Shown here: piece by piece, positions 11,112 to 23,191 of the stretch | Layout: the number at the start of each line of letters is the position of its first letter | Position numbering within the stretch: position 1 is the first letter of the stretch | NCBI GenBank assembly: GCA_032717465.1 | Contig: CM064632.1 | Span: 30,333,457 to 30,397,456 of the forward strand | Direction of reading: 5' to 3' | Source of the DNA: Coenobita brevimanus | Lineage: Eukaryota > Arthropoda > Malacostraca > Decapoda > Coenobitidae | DNA length: 64,000 bases | Translations under genes and position numbers: made by a program | The notes under the pieces: generated by a model | The model's database searches: none | What the model was told of the DNA's origin: nothing | Seen by the model: the letters and a program-made list of their open reading frames with translations, nothing else

Positions 11112-11606
11112 TTGTACAAAGGAAAAGGGGAAAAAGAAGTGTGTGGTAATCATAGGGGCATTTGTCTTCTTAGCATAATAGGAAAAGTGTATGGTAGGAT
11201 ACTTATAGACAGAGTTAGAGAAAGAACAGAGAAATTAGTTGGAGAAGAACAGGGAGGCTTTAGGAAGGGAAGAGGTTGTGTAGATCAGATATTCATTCTT
11301 AGATCTTTAGTGGAAAAGTTTCTAGAGAAGGGAAAGAAGTTGTATGCGGCTTTCATGGATTTGGAGAAAGCATATGACAGGGTGGATAGACAAGGATTGT
11401 GGAAAGTGTTAAGAATATATGGAATAGATGGGAAGTTGTTGAATGCTGTGAAGAGTATGTACGATGGTGCGAAGGCTGCAGTGCGTTTGGATGGTGAACT
11501 AAGTGAATTTTTCTCTTTGAAAGTTGGTTTGAAACAGGGATGTGTCATGTCTCCATGGTTGTTTAATCTGTGCATGGATGGGGTAATAAAAAGAGGTACA
11601 AGGTAG
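11112..11606 (+). pseudogene. LINE reverse transcriptase, motifs A and B
   Basis: The frame carries the fingers segment (KGKGEKEVCGNHRGICLLS), EEQGGFRKGRGCVDQIF, the catalytic motif A block FMDLEKAYDRVDRQGLW with its aspartates, and motif B (GLKQGCVMSPWLFNLCMDG). It then leaves frame at 11590-11605, where five A residues replace the four found in sister copies. That single-base insertion in a homopolymer separates it from the FADD frame. Confidence 0.85.
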
Positions 11607-11610
11607 GGTA

Positions 11611-12468
11611 GTGGATGTTGGAGTGGCCCTGGTGAGAGAGGATAGTGTTTGGAAACTCCCTGTACTGTTGTTTGCAGATGATACTGTGTTGTTGAGTGAA
11701 GATGAAGGGGAGCTGCAAGGCTTGGTGGATGAGTTTGAGAGAGTGTGTAAGAAACGGAATCTAAAGGTGAATGTAGGGAAGAGTAAAGTGATGGTCTTTG
11801 AGAGAGGTGAAGTTAGTGAATGTACAGCGAGGTTGGATGGTGAGGAATTGGAAAATGTGAGTACGTTTAAGTACTTGGGTAGTGTGATGAGTAAGGATGG
11901 AGGTTTGGAGGGTGAAGTGCTTGAAAGGGTACAGCAGGGAAGAAAGGTTGCTGGTTCTTTGAAAGCAGTGATAAGAAACAGGGAAAAGAGCATGGAAGTG
12001 AAAAAGTTACTACATGACAGTATTGTGATACCAACTCTAACGTACGGAAGTGAAGCTTGGACATTGTTGGAAGGACACAAGTCAAGAGTGAGAGCAGTGG
12101 AAATGAGTTATTTAAGAGGAGCCTGTGGAGTCACGTGGAGAGACAGGCTGACGAATCAGGATATAAAGGAGCGTTGTGGTGTGGATGTGATAGGAAGCGT
12201 TATGAGGAACACACTGAGGTGGTTTGGCCATGTGGAGAGGATGGAGGGTGAAAGACTGACGAAGAGAGTGTATGTGAGTGAGGTGGAGGGGGGAAGAGGG
12301 AGGGGGAGGCCGAGGATGAGATGGAGGGATGGGGTGGAGAGGTATATGAGAGAGGGGGGTGTGAGTTGGGAGCAGGGCAGTGAAATGGCGGGGGGACAGG
12401 GCGACTTGGAGGCGATTTGTTTGTGGCCACCCCAAACGGGATTGAGGCGTCTGGCAATAGATAGATAG
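11611..12468 (+). pseudogene. LINE RT motif C and C-terminal domain
   Basis: The frame begins near DVGVALVREDSVWKLPVLLF and carries the catalytic FADDTVLLSEDE. Then come the thumb, TLTYGSEAWTLLEGH, GVTWRDRLTNQDIKERCGVD, WFGHVERMEGERLTKRVYV and an Arg/Gly-rich tail, ending about 15 bp before the GATA tail. This C-terminal layout is typical of RTE-type elements. It is one frame off from the upstream RT segment. Confidence 0.85.
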
Positions 12469-12535
12469 ATAGATATCCTGGTTTACTTATCCTTCCTCTC
12501 CAAGTCACCCCACTCGGACACACCATCATGCTCAT

Positions 12536-12765
12536 GGGCCCGTATTCTTGTCGCGTAAGGAAGCTCCCTATCACCTTTTCTTAAGTGATCTATTTTGTTC
12601 ATTACACCTTACTGTCCTATGCTATGTAAATCCATCTAATAACACTATACTCTAAAAAAAATTACGTACTAAAGGATATTAACCAGGCATATCCAAAAAA
12701 AAAAAAGTCGCTAAGGAAAAGGTGCAAAGGGAGTCTAAATAACTTTAATACATACCACGACGACA
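12536..12765. repeat. Foldback MITE-like repeat, copy 2
   Basis: The left arm GGGCCCGTATTCTTGTCG continues through AAGGAAGCTCCCTATCACC. The right arm has the inverse GTCGCTAAGGAAAAGGTGC near 12707. It matches the copy at 2736-2956. Confidence 0.6.
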
Positions 12766-12820
12766 TCAACGACAGTTAAGATGAAGCAGTACTCACCTGT
12801 GGAAAAGAAAACGAGAATTA

Positions 12821-12823
<3 letters not shown>

Positions 12824-12865
<42 letters not shown>
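12824..12865. repeat. (CT)n microsatellite
   Basis: About 20 CT units. Confidence 0.95.
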
Positions 12866-12866
<1 letters not shown>

Positions 12867-12895
12867 GGTTAGAAGAATCTCGTATTTTATTTTAC

Positions 12896-13140
12896 TTAAC
12901 GCCAGACTATTTTATTCAGAAGACATTGGGTTCTAGTTGTCTATCCCAGATACCGTTAGACGATTTTATTTACCAGAAATGGAGTCACAGGAGTCTAAGT
13001 GTCAATAATGCTATGGATGAAAATAGCTTTATATTACTAGTCTCTTGTCATAATCATCACCACCAGCGCCATTACCATCATCATCGCCTCACCACCACCA
13101 CCACCACAACCACCACCTTACACTACCATTAATAGGGCGG
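12896..13140. repeat. Two tandem CCAGACGATTTT-family pieces, then (CAC)n-rich sequence
   Basis: AACGCCAGACTATTTTATTC at 12899 and ACCGTTAGACGATTTTATTT at 12951 are followed by a GTCACAGGAGTCTAAGTGTC block, which is shared with 8010-8060 and 21340-21370. Imperfect (CAC)n runs follow at 13060-13130. Confidence 0.5.
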
Positions 13141-13195
13141 GCAAAATCCAGAAACAAAGATTAACAAAGAACAGAGGTAGGGAAACAATACTCTG

Positions 13196-13362
13196 TTAAC
13201 TTTACCTTGGCCTAAAACTGCCATTCCCCCATCTTGGATGATGAGTTATAGCAATAAATTAACACTAGAAGATGAGGCTAGGTCACGAAGTTTTACAGGA
13301 AAGATGTAGAGCCACAGTATTGTCTTTGTCACTGAGCTACAAGAAATAAGCTGCAGAAGATG
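13196..13362 (-). mobile_element. SINE-like dispersed repeat, copy 2 of 5
   Basis: On the minus strand it reads GCAGCTTATTTCTTGTAGCT then TAGCTCAGTGACAAAGACAA, which matches the tRNA A-box consensus, followed by ACTTCGTGACCTAGCC and a tail with CTAGTGTTAATTTATTGC. This copy shows the A-box-like segment most clearly. Confidence 0.65.
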
Positions 13363-13416
13363 AAAATTTATGTTAAGTAAATGAATTTACCAACAGAGTG
13401 CCCAGTGAAACAGTTT

Positions 13417-13710
13417 ATAATGTGGGTCACAAAAGTATCGGTGCACAGGGGGCCCGATGCCTACAGAAACATTCGATCAATTGCTGATGGATACCAACGT
13501 CTCACTTGAGTATGAACAATGTCTGTTTATATAAATATAACATTTGCTGTATGTTTGCAAGAGGATATTGCCAGTTGGCGAAATATAGCACCTCCCGACA
13601 TCAGGGCTACCAGCGTCTGGTAGGTAGGACACTAATATTTCAGTGACCTTAGTTTGTGTTCCCAAATGTTTCACGCATATTGTGCACCGATACGTTTGTG
13701 ACCCATTGTA
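13417..13710. mobile_element. Tc1/mariner-type MITE candidate with 25-bp inverted repeats
   Basis: TGGGTCACAAAAGTATCGG at 13423 starts a 25-bp arm that recurs inverted at 13681-13705 with one mismatch. TA dinucleotides lie just outside. The phrase CACAAAAGTATCGG resembles Tc1-like termini. At about 290 bp it has no coding room, so it would be non-autonomous. Superfamily assignment is inference. Confidence 0.5.
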
Positions 13711-14933
13711 CACAGCAAAAAAACTATCGTTACAGGGGGGTCCGATGTGTTTCATACTGAACAACCTGGCTGTCTCGCTAGGGTTGGTAAGCCTGACAGT
13801 GGGTGAGTTGCCAAATAGGACGAGGTAGAAATATGCATGGGAGAAGCAATGGATATAGCCAGGGTTGCCAGGTCTACAGAAATTTCTGTATTTCTACAGA
13901 TTTTTGGAAGGATCTACAGAAATACAGAATTTTGTGCTTAATCTACAGATATTTTGATATATTACAGAAATTCTCAAGAAATTTTACAAGCAATATGGAA
14001 AGGAATTCAATTTGCAAATACCAGAGAGAAATTTAGCAGTGGGCAAGAGGACAGTCCTGAAAGAAAGCGTATTGTACACAGTAGTTAACCCTTGAAACGT
14101 AAATTTTTTTTTTTTTATGAAATAATGTATTTTCTTTAATTTCAAATTATGTCGCTTAAGCTATATTAGACTAGTACTTGCAGTATAACAATTAATATAC
14201 TTATAAACTGCTTAATCTGTGAACTAATACGAAAATTTCAATATTAAATATATACATTTTTCTACTATCGAATGCGCCGGTGTACTGCCATTTTTGTTTA
14301 CATTCTGAGGTAGTCAGAAGCAGGTATGTCAGAGTTTGTTTCGGAAGTTTGGACGTATTTGGAATATATTACTGGTGTTAGCGACTGTTCCTACGGTTAT
14401 CTAATAAAACAAGGTTATAGTTATTTGGCTTAGAAAGTTATGAGCAAAACGAAAAGTGAAAAGGGGGCTCACTCTTTTAGCCCTTGTTTTCAGTATTAAG
14501 TTTTCAGTTAGGTTCGTGTCTAACGACCCATAGTAACTGTGTATTAATCCGCATTTTATGAATTTGAAATATGAAAATTCATACCATATTCTTAAATTTA
14601 AAAAACTATTAATTTTATATTATATGGAATTAATCATTTTTTTTTTCTTTTAAATAAAGGCACATATAACTTTTAAGACTTATATTTGCATACCTTTTGT
14701 CAATATATGTGCGAAATCGTGATCTACAGAATTTTTTTCAAATCTCAAGAAATTTTATGGATGATTCTACAGATATTTTAGGGCCAGCACCTGGCAACAC
14801 TGGATATAGCTTATAATAAATATGCAACAAACACACGCAGGGATACCAATGGAGGAGACTGTTATCAAAAACCTTCATTCGTGTGTCATTTTATATCGCG
14901 CAGAAGGTGTAACGATAGTTTTTTTGTTGTGTG
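13711..14933. mobile_element. Second Tc1/mariner-type MITE candidate, split by a hAT-type MITE
   Basis: CACAGCAAAAAAACTATCGT at 13711 recurs inverted at 14908-14933 (ACGATAGTTTTTTTGTTGTG), and TA flanks both ends (13709-13710 and 14934-14935). Without the 951 bp of nested element and duplicated target, the original unit would be about 270 bp, like its left neighbour, with which it also shares an internal CCGATG block. No transposase frame is seen. Confidence 0.55.
13860..14802. mobile_element. hAT-type MITE with perfect 8-bp target duplication
   Basis: The element starts CAGGGTTGCCAGG and ends CCTGGCAACACTG, an 11-of-13 terminal inverted repeat. It is flanked on both sides by GATATAGC (13852-13859 and 14803-14810). 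An 8-bp duplication with CAG-type ends is the hAT signature. The 943-bp interior is AT-rich, has repeated CTACAGAAAT and CTACAGATAT blocks near each end, and has no transposase frame, so it depends on a transposase from elsewhere. Confidence 0.8.
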
Positions 14934-14935
14934 TA

Positions 14936-15519
14936 CATCCAACAGTTCATCGTTCAAACTTTCGAAATTATCAACTCATCCTCATAGAGGCTGGCGGGTA
15001 TGCTCGACAAAGCAGACTGGGGTCAAACAACAACAACAACAACGACTACTACTACAATTACTCAACTGATTTCAGTTATAAAAAAAAAAACTGAGTATCC
15101 TGTCTGTCATCAATTCCATCATCATCAACAACATTATTTATATTATACTAAACAATAACAAAACACCATAACATCCTCCCCCTATCAGTGTCATGCTAAT
15201 CACCAACTCGGGTGAGGGACGCCTTCACGAGGTGGCACTTATACAACCAGGAAGCTCACTGATAAAAGAGTCCACCAACTACTTTCCTAACCATGAAAAG
15301 AGGACGGTGGGCTGTATGAGAAGGGCAGTTTTAGCCTGCAGTCCATCGAGTTCACGTCTAGATGAGCCAGAGAACAAAACAACAACAAAAACAACAACGA
15401 TCCTCAGCCTCATCCTCATCGTCGCCATCATCCGCATCATTCCCAGATAAAAAACAAAAGTGTCTCTTACTATAAACTTCACATTTGTGGTATATCATTG
15501 TCTCGCACAAATAAGTTAA
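14936..15519. other. Non-coding stretch, nothing recognised
   Basis: A short (CAA)n lies near 15028 and a second CAA-rich patch near 15375. No gene is seen. Confidence 0.5.
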
Positions 15520-15621
15520 CCCATTACCGCTCAGCAGAAGGAATATGTTCCTTCCCATTACCGCTCAGCAGAAGGAATATGTTCCTTCCCATTACCGCTC
15601 AGCAGAAGGAATATGTTCCTT
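15520..15621. repeat. Three perfect 34-bp tandem repeats, each with a palindrome
   Basis: Copies start at 15520, 15554 and 15588 and are identical by eye. Each contains GAAGGAATATGTTCCTTC, a 7-bp inverted repeat around TATG. The array begins immediately after GTTAA. There are no spacers, so it is not a CRISPR array. Confidence 0.9.
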
Positions 15622-16184
15622 CGAGAGCATTTTCAAACGTTGAAAATGGAGGGAGCTGTCAGATATGTGCCTATGAGCTTCACGGACATGAGCCTGTAGG
15701 CGAAGGGCAGTACAACTGACAATACCTGTGCAAAATCTCATGTGTAGCACCTTCAGTCAAAAATAAACCAGCTCCATTCAGAGTTCACGATTCGCATTCA
15801 GTCCTTGTTACCACAAATTTACATTACTCAACTTAGGAACACTTTTCGAATTTGAGAGGCATGATACTGCCCTCATTAACCCTTCACTACAGGACGTCTT
15901 TTTGAAGCCGAATAAAATCATCTGGAGGCAGCTGAATTAACCAGTACTAGAGAGGCAACACTTGTAGGTAAATGTATGACACTTGCCAGTGTGTCTCTGG
16001 TATACTTCACGTATCCTCTTTAGATTAAACAAGATCCGTGTTGTCCTGTAAACAGTATACACTAAACAGCAGGTGAGACGGAACGTTTGATCTGAACTCA
16101 CCCTGTGTCATAAGCGCGTTCAGAGTTGCATACAAAGTGTGCGATTACTGGCATGATTGTGTGTGCGTGTGTGTTTTATATACC

Positions 16185-16186
<2 letters not shown>
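15622..16186. other. Non-coding stretch with a CCAGACGATTTT-family fragment
   Basis: At 15870-15950, CATTAACCCTTCACTAC is followed by GAATAAAATCATCTGGAGG, matching the dispersed family. The rest is unrecognised. Confidence 0.5.

Positions 16187-16187
<1 letters not shown>

Positions 16188-16273
<86 letters not shown>
16188..16273. repeat. (TA)n-(GATA)n compound microsatellite
   Basis: About 26 TA units pass into about eight GATA units. Confidence 0.97.
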
Positions 16274-16685
16274 CAGACGCACAGATAGATGGAAGAAAAT
16301 TACAGTACTTAAAAAAAAATACTGACAGTAACTTGTCTCTGAAACCCTCATGATGTTCCTCAGAGTCAACATTTGCACAATTCTGAAGACTTATGTAACA
16401 ATCCATATCAATTTCCGAATATCAGAACGTTTCCAATACTCAACATTTACACACGTGCAAGGATAGACTAGTACTGCCCACACAAGCGCCATATCTCAAC
16501 TCACATCACAACTTTTCTCAACGTCAATAGTTACCAGCTTCCCGTGAGAGCTCAAGGCGACGCAAGGAGAGCAAAGCGACAGCCAGCAAGGAAATAAACT
16601 CGATTTCTTATCAGTATCACCAATTCTGGCGACGGAGCCTTAGATGCGCTCACCCTGGCAGGATTATGCATGTGCTTAGCTGGAA
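16274..16685. other. Non-coding stretch, nothing recognised
   Basis: Mixed sequence. No domain, RNA gene or repeat family is recognised. Confidence 0.5.
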
Positions 16686-17249
16686 GTGGGATTCCGAAGG
16701 ACGGGCAGGGTGGGTGAGGAAGAGACAGGGAAGGAGGGAGAGAGGAATGGAGGGGAAGGAGAAGGGAAAGATGTTTTGGAGAGGAAGATGGCAGCAGTGA
16801 AGGACGGAAAGAGGAATGAGAGAGGCGAGAAGAGGAGGAGGAGAGGGACGGAGAATGATGGAAAGGTGAGGAAGGAAGCAAAACATAATGAAGGTGAGGG
16901 GAAAGGAGTAAAGGGACACAGAAGAGAAGCACGAGGAGAGAGTTAGGAAGGGAGAGAGGAAGAGGGGAGAAAAATGACAGAACGGAAAAAAAGAGATGAA
17001 GGACAAAAGGAGGGAGAGTGTACAGGGAATGAGACAAGAAAGCTGGGGGAGAGGCAGCGGAAAAGATGGAGGAGGGAGAGAAGAAGGACGAGGAGATTAA
17101 GAAGGACGATGGAAAAGGGAGAGAAAGTACTGAGTGAAGAAGAGCAGAGGAGAGGGAACGACAGTAGTAAGGAAAAAGAAGAGAGAAAGAATGAAAGGAA
17201 TAGCTGAGAATCACGAGGAGATGGGAGGAGGTAAGGAGTAGGAAAGGGG

Positions 17250-17289
<40 letters not shown>
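16686..17289. repeat. Purine tract ending in (GA)n
   Basis: About 600 bp of nearly pure G/A on the + strand ends in (GA)n at 17252-17289. The long Ser/Leu/Phe-rich minus frame (16552-17316) is a composition artefact. Confidence 0.85.
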
Positions 17290-17291
<2 letters not shown>

Positions 17292-17604
17292 CTAATAACG
17301 AACACAAATAATACAATAAAGAAGGGAAGAAGAATGCGACAGAGAGAATAAAGAAGCTAGAGAGAGCAGTAAGGAGAGAGGCGGTGGGGTGGAAGGTTGG
17401 GGCACACAGGGTTTACGCCGCTGGAACAAACGACTGGGATATTTTTACGTGACAGAGCCGAACTGAAGTGAAATGGGGATAAGAATTCATGACCTTGTTC
17501 CCTCACGAAGAAGTGGAAGGTCCTCTGGGGGGGGGGTTAGAGAAGAGGAAGGGGGGGGTTTAGAGCGTAGGACAGGGAGAAGGTAGGGAGGTGGAGAGGG
17601 GAGA

Positions 17605-17606
17605 AT

Positions 17607-17673
<67 letters not shown>

Positions 17674-17681
17674 TTATCAGA

Positions 17682-17720
<39 letters not shown>
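17605..17720. repeat. (GA)n-(CAGA)n-(GT)n compound microsatellite
   Basis: Three adjacent short-period runs. The flanks at 17290-17604 are G-rich with G runs and hold no recognised gene. Confidence 0.95.
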
Positions 17721-17721
<1 letters not shown>

Positions 17722-19027
17722 CGTGTCAGTGTGCATGCACGTGTGTTGCAAGAGCAGCTGGCACAAGTTATAATCTTTTGTTCGCCTCGCTTGTCAGCGG
17801 CCTAACCCGACAGTCGGCAACCCAACCCAGTAACTCGGCATATTGATGGTACTGCCGGCTCGTTCTCTGTTCAGGCAGCTCTAAATTATCATCCAGCGGG
17901 GCCTAATTAATGGACTTAATTTGCAATATCCACGAGGACGGTGTACGTGTACAGCCGAGAATAACTGGAACATCTATTGGGCCTGAAAGTATTTTAAAAA
18001 GATAATGTCCCCGTGTTGGCATTATTTACGGGGGGAAGGGGTTGATGGAGCCTGTGGAATTTAAATAGAGCCTGGACTATAGGGTGACTGTGATTATATA
18101 GGCTGTTATATGTCACACACACACACACACACACACACGTCATCACAGTCCACTTATCTCCATCCATACATTTTTCACAGCATTCCATTATTTTAAACCT
18201 TTTTTGGAATAATTTTTCATTTTATTCCACTTTTTTTACACGATACTACCCTGATTCGAGCTCCTGTGACTCACTCTTGGTTAAGTCAATTCTTCTTGTG
18301 TTAGATGAAATAATACACTTCAGTCATTCCAGCAGGTATTCGCGACAGAGGGTGGATGCACATTCTCAATCTCAATTGATCTTTACTGGATGACGTATAT
18401 GGTGTCCAAAAGAATGTCAACCATTTGTTACCCGATGACGCAATGTCCAATAATCGATCCTCAATTTTTTTCAGTTTAGGAAGACTCCATTTCCACCTGT
18501 GGACACATGACAACAATATGCATCTACGCTGCCCGTCTACACATACATATCTGAATTCTTCAGTTCGTCATGCTACATGCATTAACGTATTTTTTGCATA
18601 AATGGTATTAATTAAGCTACACTACTTGCTTTTATACCAAAATGTTGGGATATACAGACTCTATAACTACTTCTCACAACATTATTGCGAAAAAAGTATA
18701 TTTCTTGGTCAAAAAATGAAAAAAATAAGGTACCGGTACTGAAATTAATATTAGTTTTGCCTCATCTAATTTTATTATACACCACCAATTGTTAATACAG
18801 CTAGCCTACTGTGTGTGTGTGTGTGTGTGTGTGTAATTTTCTCATAAACATCTCTCGATTGCAGAGATGATGTAGAGCAGTCTATGAAAAAATCACACAC
18901 ACACACACACTCACACACACACACACACACACACACACGAGTGACATGTCAAGTTGGGGTTTAACCAATGCTCGGTTAATTTCCCAGTGGAGTGAAAAGA
19001 AAAAAAAAAAACAGTATGGCAGCTGGT
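17721..19027. other. Non-coding stretch with CA/GT runs
   Basis: Between 17760 and 17960 the sequence is more balanced in composition but has no convincing frame. (CA)n at 18113-18138, (GT)n at 18810-18833 and (CA)n at 18893-18938 punctuate the rest. Confidence 0.5.
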
Positions 19028-19835
19028 TACCGCAAGAGTTACCACCACACCACCCCACTCCCACATCACCATACTGCCACACTACCTCACCACATATCAC
19101 AAAACTGCCACACTACAGTATGATCACACAACCACACAACCATATCTTCATGTTATCCCACTACCATTCCAGGTATTCCACCTCACTACCAAATCACCAC
19201 ATTAACATACTACCATACACCTGCGCTACCACACTACACCACCACACTTTCATAGTATCACAGCGCCGCACTATGACACCGCCACACTACCACACCATCA
19301 CAATGCCACACCATCACACTACCATACCACCACACTGCCACAGTACACCACCACCACCACTTTACCACACTACCTCTCTTCCACAACATCACACTACCAT
19401 GGCACCACACTACCACATCACACCACCAAGGCACCACACTACGTCATCATCACACTACCACACCACCCTACCACACTATCACAAAATCATACCACCAAAC
19501 TACTTCACAACCATACTACCACACCATCACACTGCCACGCTACCACACCAACACAGAACCAGACCCTACTCTATTACACCACTACAATACCACAAAACAA
19601 CAGCACCACACTACCCCACCATCACATTACCACACCACAACACTGCCACACCACCCCACGGCCACATCACACCATCACACTACAACACTGCCACACTACC
19701 ACACCGCACCATCAAGATACCACTCCATTACACTACCACAATGCACACCACCACACAGTCATCACACCCCACCACCACCATACCAACACATTACCACATC
19801 TTTACACCACAACACTGCATATTATTTATGCCCAT
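19028..19835. repeat. Degenerate CCACAC/TACCACA satellite
   Basis: About 800 bp built from 5- to 10-bp variations of ACCACACTACC. The 320-codon His/Thr/Pro-rich frame on the + strand is open only because the satellite lacks stops in that phase. The complementary sense (GTGTGG) recurs at 21472-21765 and 33983-34078. Confidence 0.9.
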
Positions 19836-20974
<1,139 letters not shown>

Positions 20975-21074
20975 TTGATGATGATCGTGGAGGTGGTAGT
21001 GGTGGTAGTGACGATGATGATGATGATGACGGTGATGATGATGATGATGATGATGACGACGGTGATGATGAAGG

Positions 21075-21107
<33 letters not shown>

Positions 21108-21162
21108 CGATGATGATGATGATGATGACGATGATGATGATGATGATGATGATTATCATGCA
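20975..21162. repeat. (GAT)n trinucleotide array
   Basis: An imperfect GATGAT array with GAC and GGT variants. The poly-His, poly-Met and poly-Ile frames are artefacts. Confidence 0.95.
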
Positions 21163-21471
21163 TCCGCTTCTGTACATATATTAACAATAAAAAAAGGGTA
21201 GGAAGAGGAAAACTGACTCGTTTTAATATTAAAGGTGAACAAAAGTAACTTGACAGTTTTAATCCAGGTATGATTAACTTCCTCATGGCTGGAACAGTTC
21301 TAGTATTTAACTCTAGCTAACGCCATGTTGATTTTATTCAGCAGTAAGTGAGTCATAGGAGCCTGTCAGTGATACGACCGTTTCTAAGTATCTACCCAGG
21401 AGCAGGATCGCCCTTATCATCCATCAAGATCCAAATTTTGTCACTCAGACCACCCCGTGAGAGATAGCTAG
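21163..21471. other. Non-coding, with one CCAGACGATTTT-family relative
   Basis: At 21308-21370, CTCTAGCTAACGCCATG and TTTTATTCAGCAGTAAGTGA are followed by GTCATAGGAGCC, as in the pieces near 8010 and 12900. Confidence 0.45.
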
Positions 21472-21765
21472 CGAGGGTGTGGTGTGGTGAGGTGCGGTGT
21501 GGCTTCGTGTAGTGAGTGGTAGGGTGTGTGGTGTGGTATGGTTTGATGCGATGTAGTGTGGTGTGGTATAGTATGGTTTAGTGTGTGGTGTCGCGTGGTG
21601 CAGTGTAATGTAATCTGGTGCGGTGTGGTTTGACGTGTGTTTTGATGTACCGTGGAGAATGTGGTCTGGAACAGAGTGGTGTGATGTGAAGTGATGTGAT
21701 ATGAAGTAATGCAGTGCGGTGCGGTGCGGTGTGGTGTGGTGTGGTGCGGCGTGGAGTTGTATTGT
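21472..21765. repeat. GTGTGG-type degenerate satellite, left of LTR element
   Basis: Degenerate GTGTGGTGTG and GTATGGTTTG units form the insertion target of the LTR retrotransposon. The same composition resumes at 33983 on the other side, so one satellite array was split. Confidence 0.9.
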
Positions 21766-22783
21766 TGTCACGAATCAAATTCGCGACATTTCCCTTTTGT
21801 GAGAAGCCACGAACTATTAGTGGAAAACTCACTGTTTATCGTTCAGATAACCGCTCATTCGGACGGAAGCTTTGTCAAATCAATTTTTCATTGTCATACG
21901 TGATCGTCTCTGTGTGAGACATTAGCGCTCCCGCTGAGCGATTTGTTTGGGCGCGTTTCGCTCACTTGACCGTTAGAAAAATGCGGCCTAATGCTCCCCC
22001 TTTGTTCCCACGACTTACTCAGTCCAGTGTTTGTTGTGACGGAGAGAGGTCCTGTGCTCTAGAAGAGTGAGAGGTCAGCTAGCACCTAAGCTCCACTAGT
22101 ACAGCTGCCCAGTCCTCCCATCTTAGTGGTGATACACAGCATTCATCGACTATAGTATTTCCTTCTTGTATTTCCCTAGTCTTCAGAGTTTAATTAAGGT
22201 GTTTTTTTTCTAGGCGTAAGGATTTAGCTTTTGCGTGAGTGAGTGCGATCTCATTAATTTGAAATGTAACGTTAAATTTATTTTTGTAATCAGTAAATTT
22301 AACAGTTCTTTTTCTTGAGCTTAATGTAAAGTAAACTCTTGTTTCATTTCTCCAAATTAAGCTCATTTCCCACATAGCTCCTAGTTTGCATAGACGTTTT
22401 ACTATTCATAACTGGTACTTAGACCAGTCTTGTTGTATTAACTTAAAATCCGTTGTGCCACCTAGGAGTTAAGCATCGGCAAGAACCTGATATTATTATT
22501 AGTATTAGTTATTTATTGTCAGGGGTGAAGTAACTTTCTCCAGAGGCTAACAGTACTAATTCAGCATTTGTGAGTAATTAGTCTCTGCTGTGTACTGTTG
22601 AGAAAGTTTATAAATTCTCGTTCTTAGAGAATCGTGCGAAGAAGCAGCGTAAAGTAATCATTGTTTGATGTAGCAAGACAATCATTGTCCCTGCTCTTTA
22701 ATATTATTGAATATTAATATCAAATAAATAATAATAAGCATTTATTTAAAAAAACTCCGTGATATTATAAAAACCCCGTGACA
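21766..22783 (+). repeat. 5' LTR of outer element
   Basis: It starts TGTCACGAATC and ends CCCCGTGACA. By eye it differs from the 3' LTR at roughly 16-19 positions, mostly transitions, i.e. about 1.5-2 percent. An AATAAA (22723-22728) lies about 55 bp from the LTR end and could serve as the polyadenylation signal; the 3' LTR has ATTAAA at the equivalent place. Confidence 0.93.
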
Positions 22784-22784
22784 A

Positions 22785-22802
22785 TTGGCGACCTCATTCC
22801 AG
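22785..22802 (+). promoter_or_regulatory. Candidate primer-binding site of outer element
   Basis: TGGCGACCTCATTCCAGG begins two bases after the 5' LTR (one spacer base A). Its TGG start is the complement of a tRNA 3' CCA end, as expected for a minus-strand primer site. I cannot identify the tRNA. Confidence 0.6.
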
Positions 22803-23191
22803 GATATTAACTCCTAGCTCTAAAGCTATTCACGAGATAGTGCTCACTCGTTCATATTTAGGTATTTATAATTAAAGTTTATAGGCACAAGTTTACTGGT
22901 GGTTACCGTTGATTTAGCAAGTGAATTTTTGCTTTATTAATCAACAGAGTACTTAACTCTAGTTTATTCTTGGTAACGCCAGACGATTTTATTCGCTCCT
23001 GGGAAGTCGCCGTACCCATTGTGTTTATTATTGAGTCTTCCCAGTCATTTACATTTTTGATTTATTCTTTGCCAGTTAACTAGATAAGACTGGTCTCCAC
23101 TAGCTTGTGTCTGTATTCTTTATCTGTGTTATTAGCATTTGTTTGCGAAGCAGTCAGTACTCAGTTTCGGTTTACTTAATAAATTAGCGCC
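22803..23191 (+). other. Untranslated leader of outer element
   Basis: No coding sequence is seen. It carries GGTAACGCCAGACGATTTTA at 22974, the core of the dispersed family found elsewhere in the window, so the leader either gave rise to or picked up that repeat. Confidence 0.5.

Larger units (their letters stand above)
11097..12475 (+). mobile_element. RTE-like LINE, subfamily A, 5'-truncated, complete 3' end
   Basis: The copy starts inside the RT fingers region and runs to the subfamily A 3' signature GGCGTCTGGCAATAGATAGA, with a short GATA tail at 12458-12475. It contains all RT palm motifs but in two frames because of a one-base indel. It is a good reference for the family 3' end. Confidence 0.9.

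Noticed and set aside
15520..15621. CRISPR-like direct repeats
   Set aside because: The 34-bp copies are head to tail without spacers, and the window is eukaryotic.
16552..17316. 254-codon minus frame rich in Ser, Leu and Phe
   Set aside because: It lies wholly on a purine tract; similar artefacts occur at every such tract in the window.
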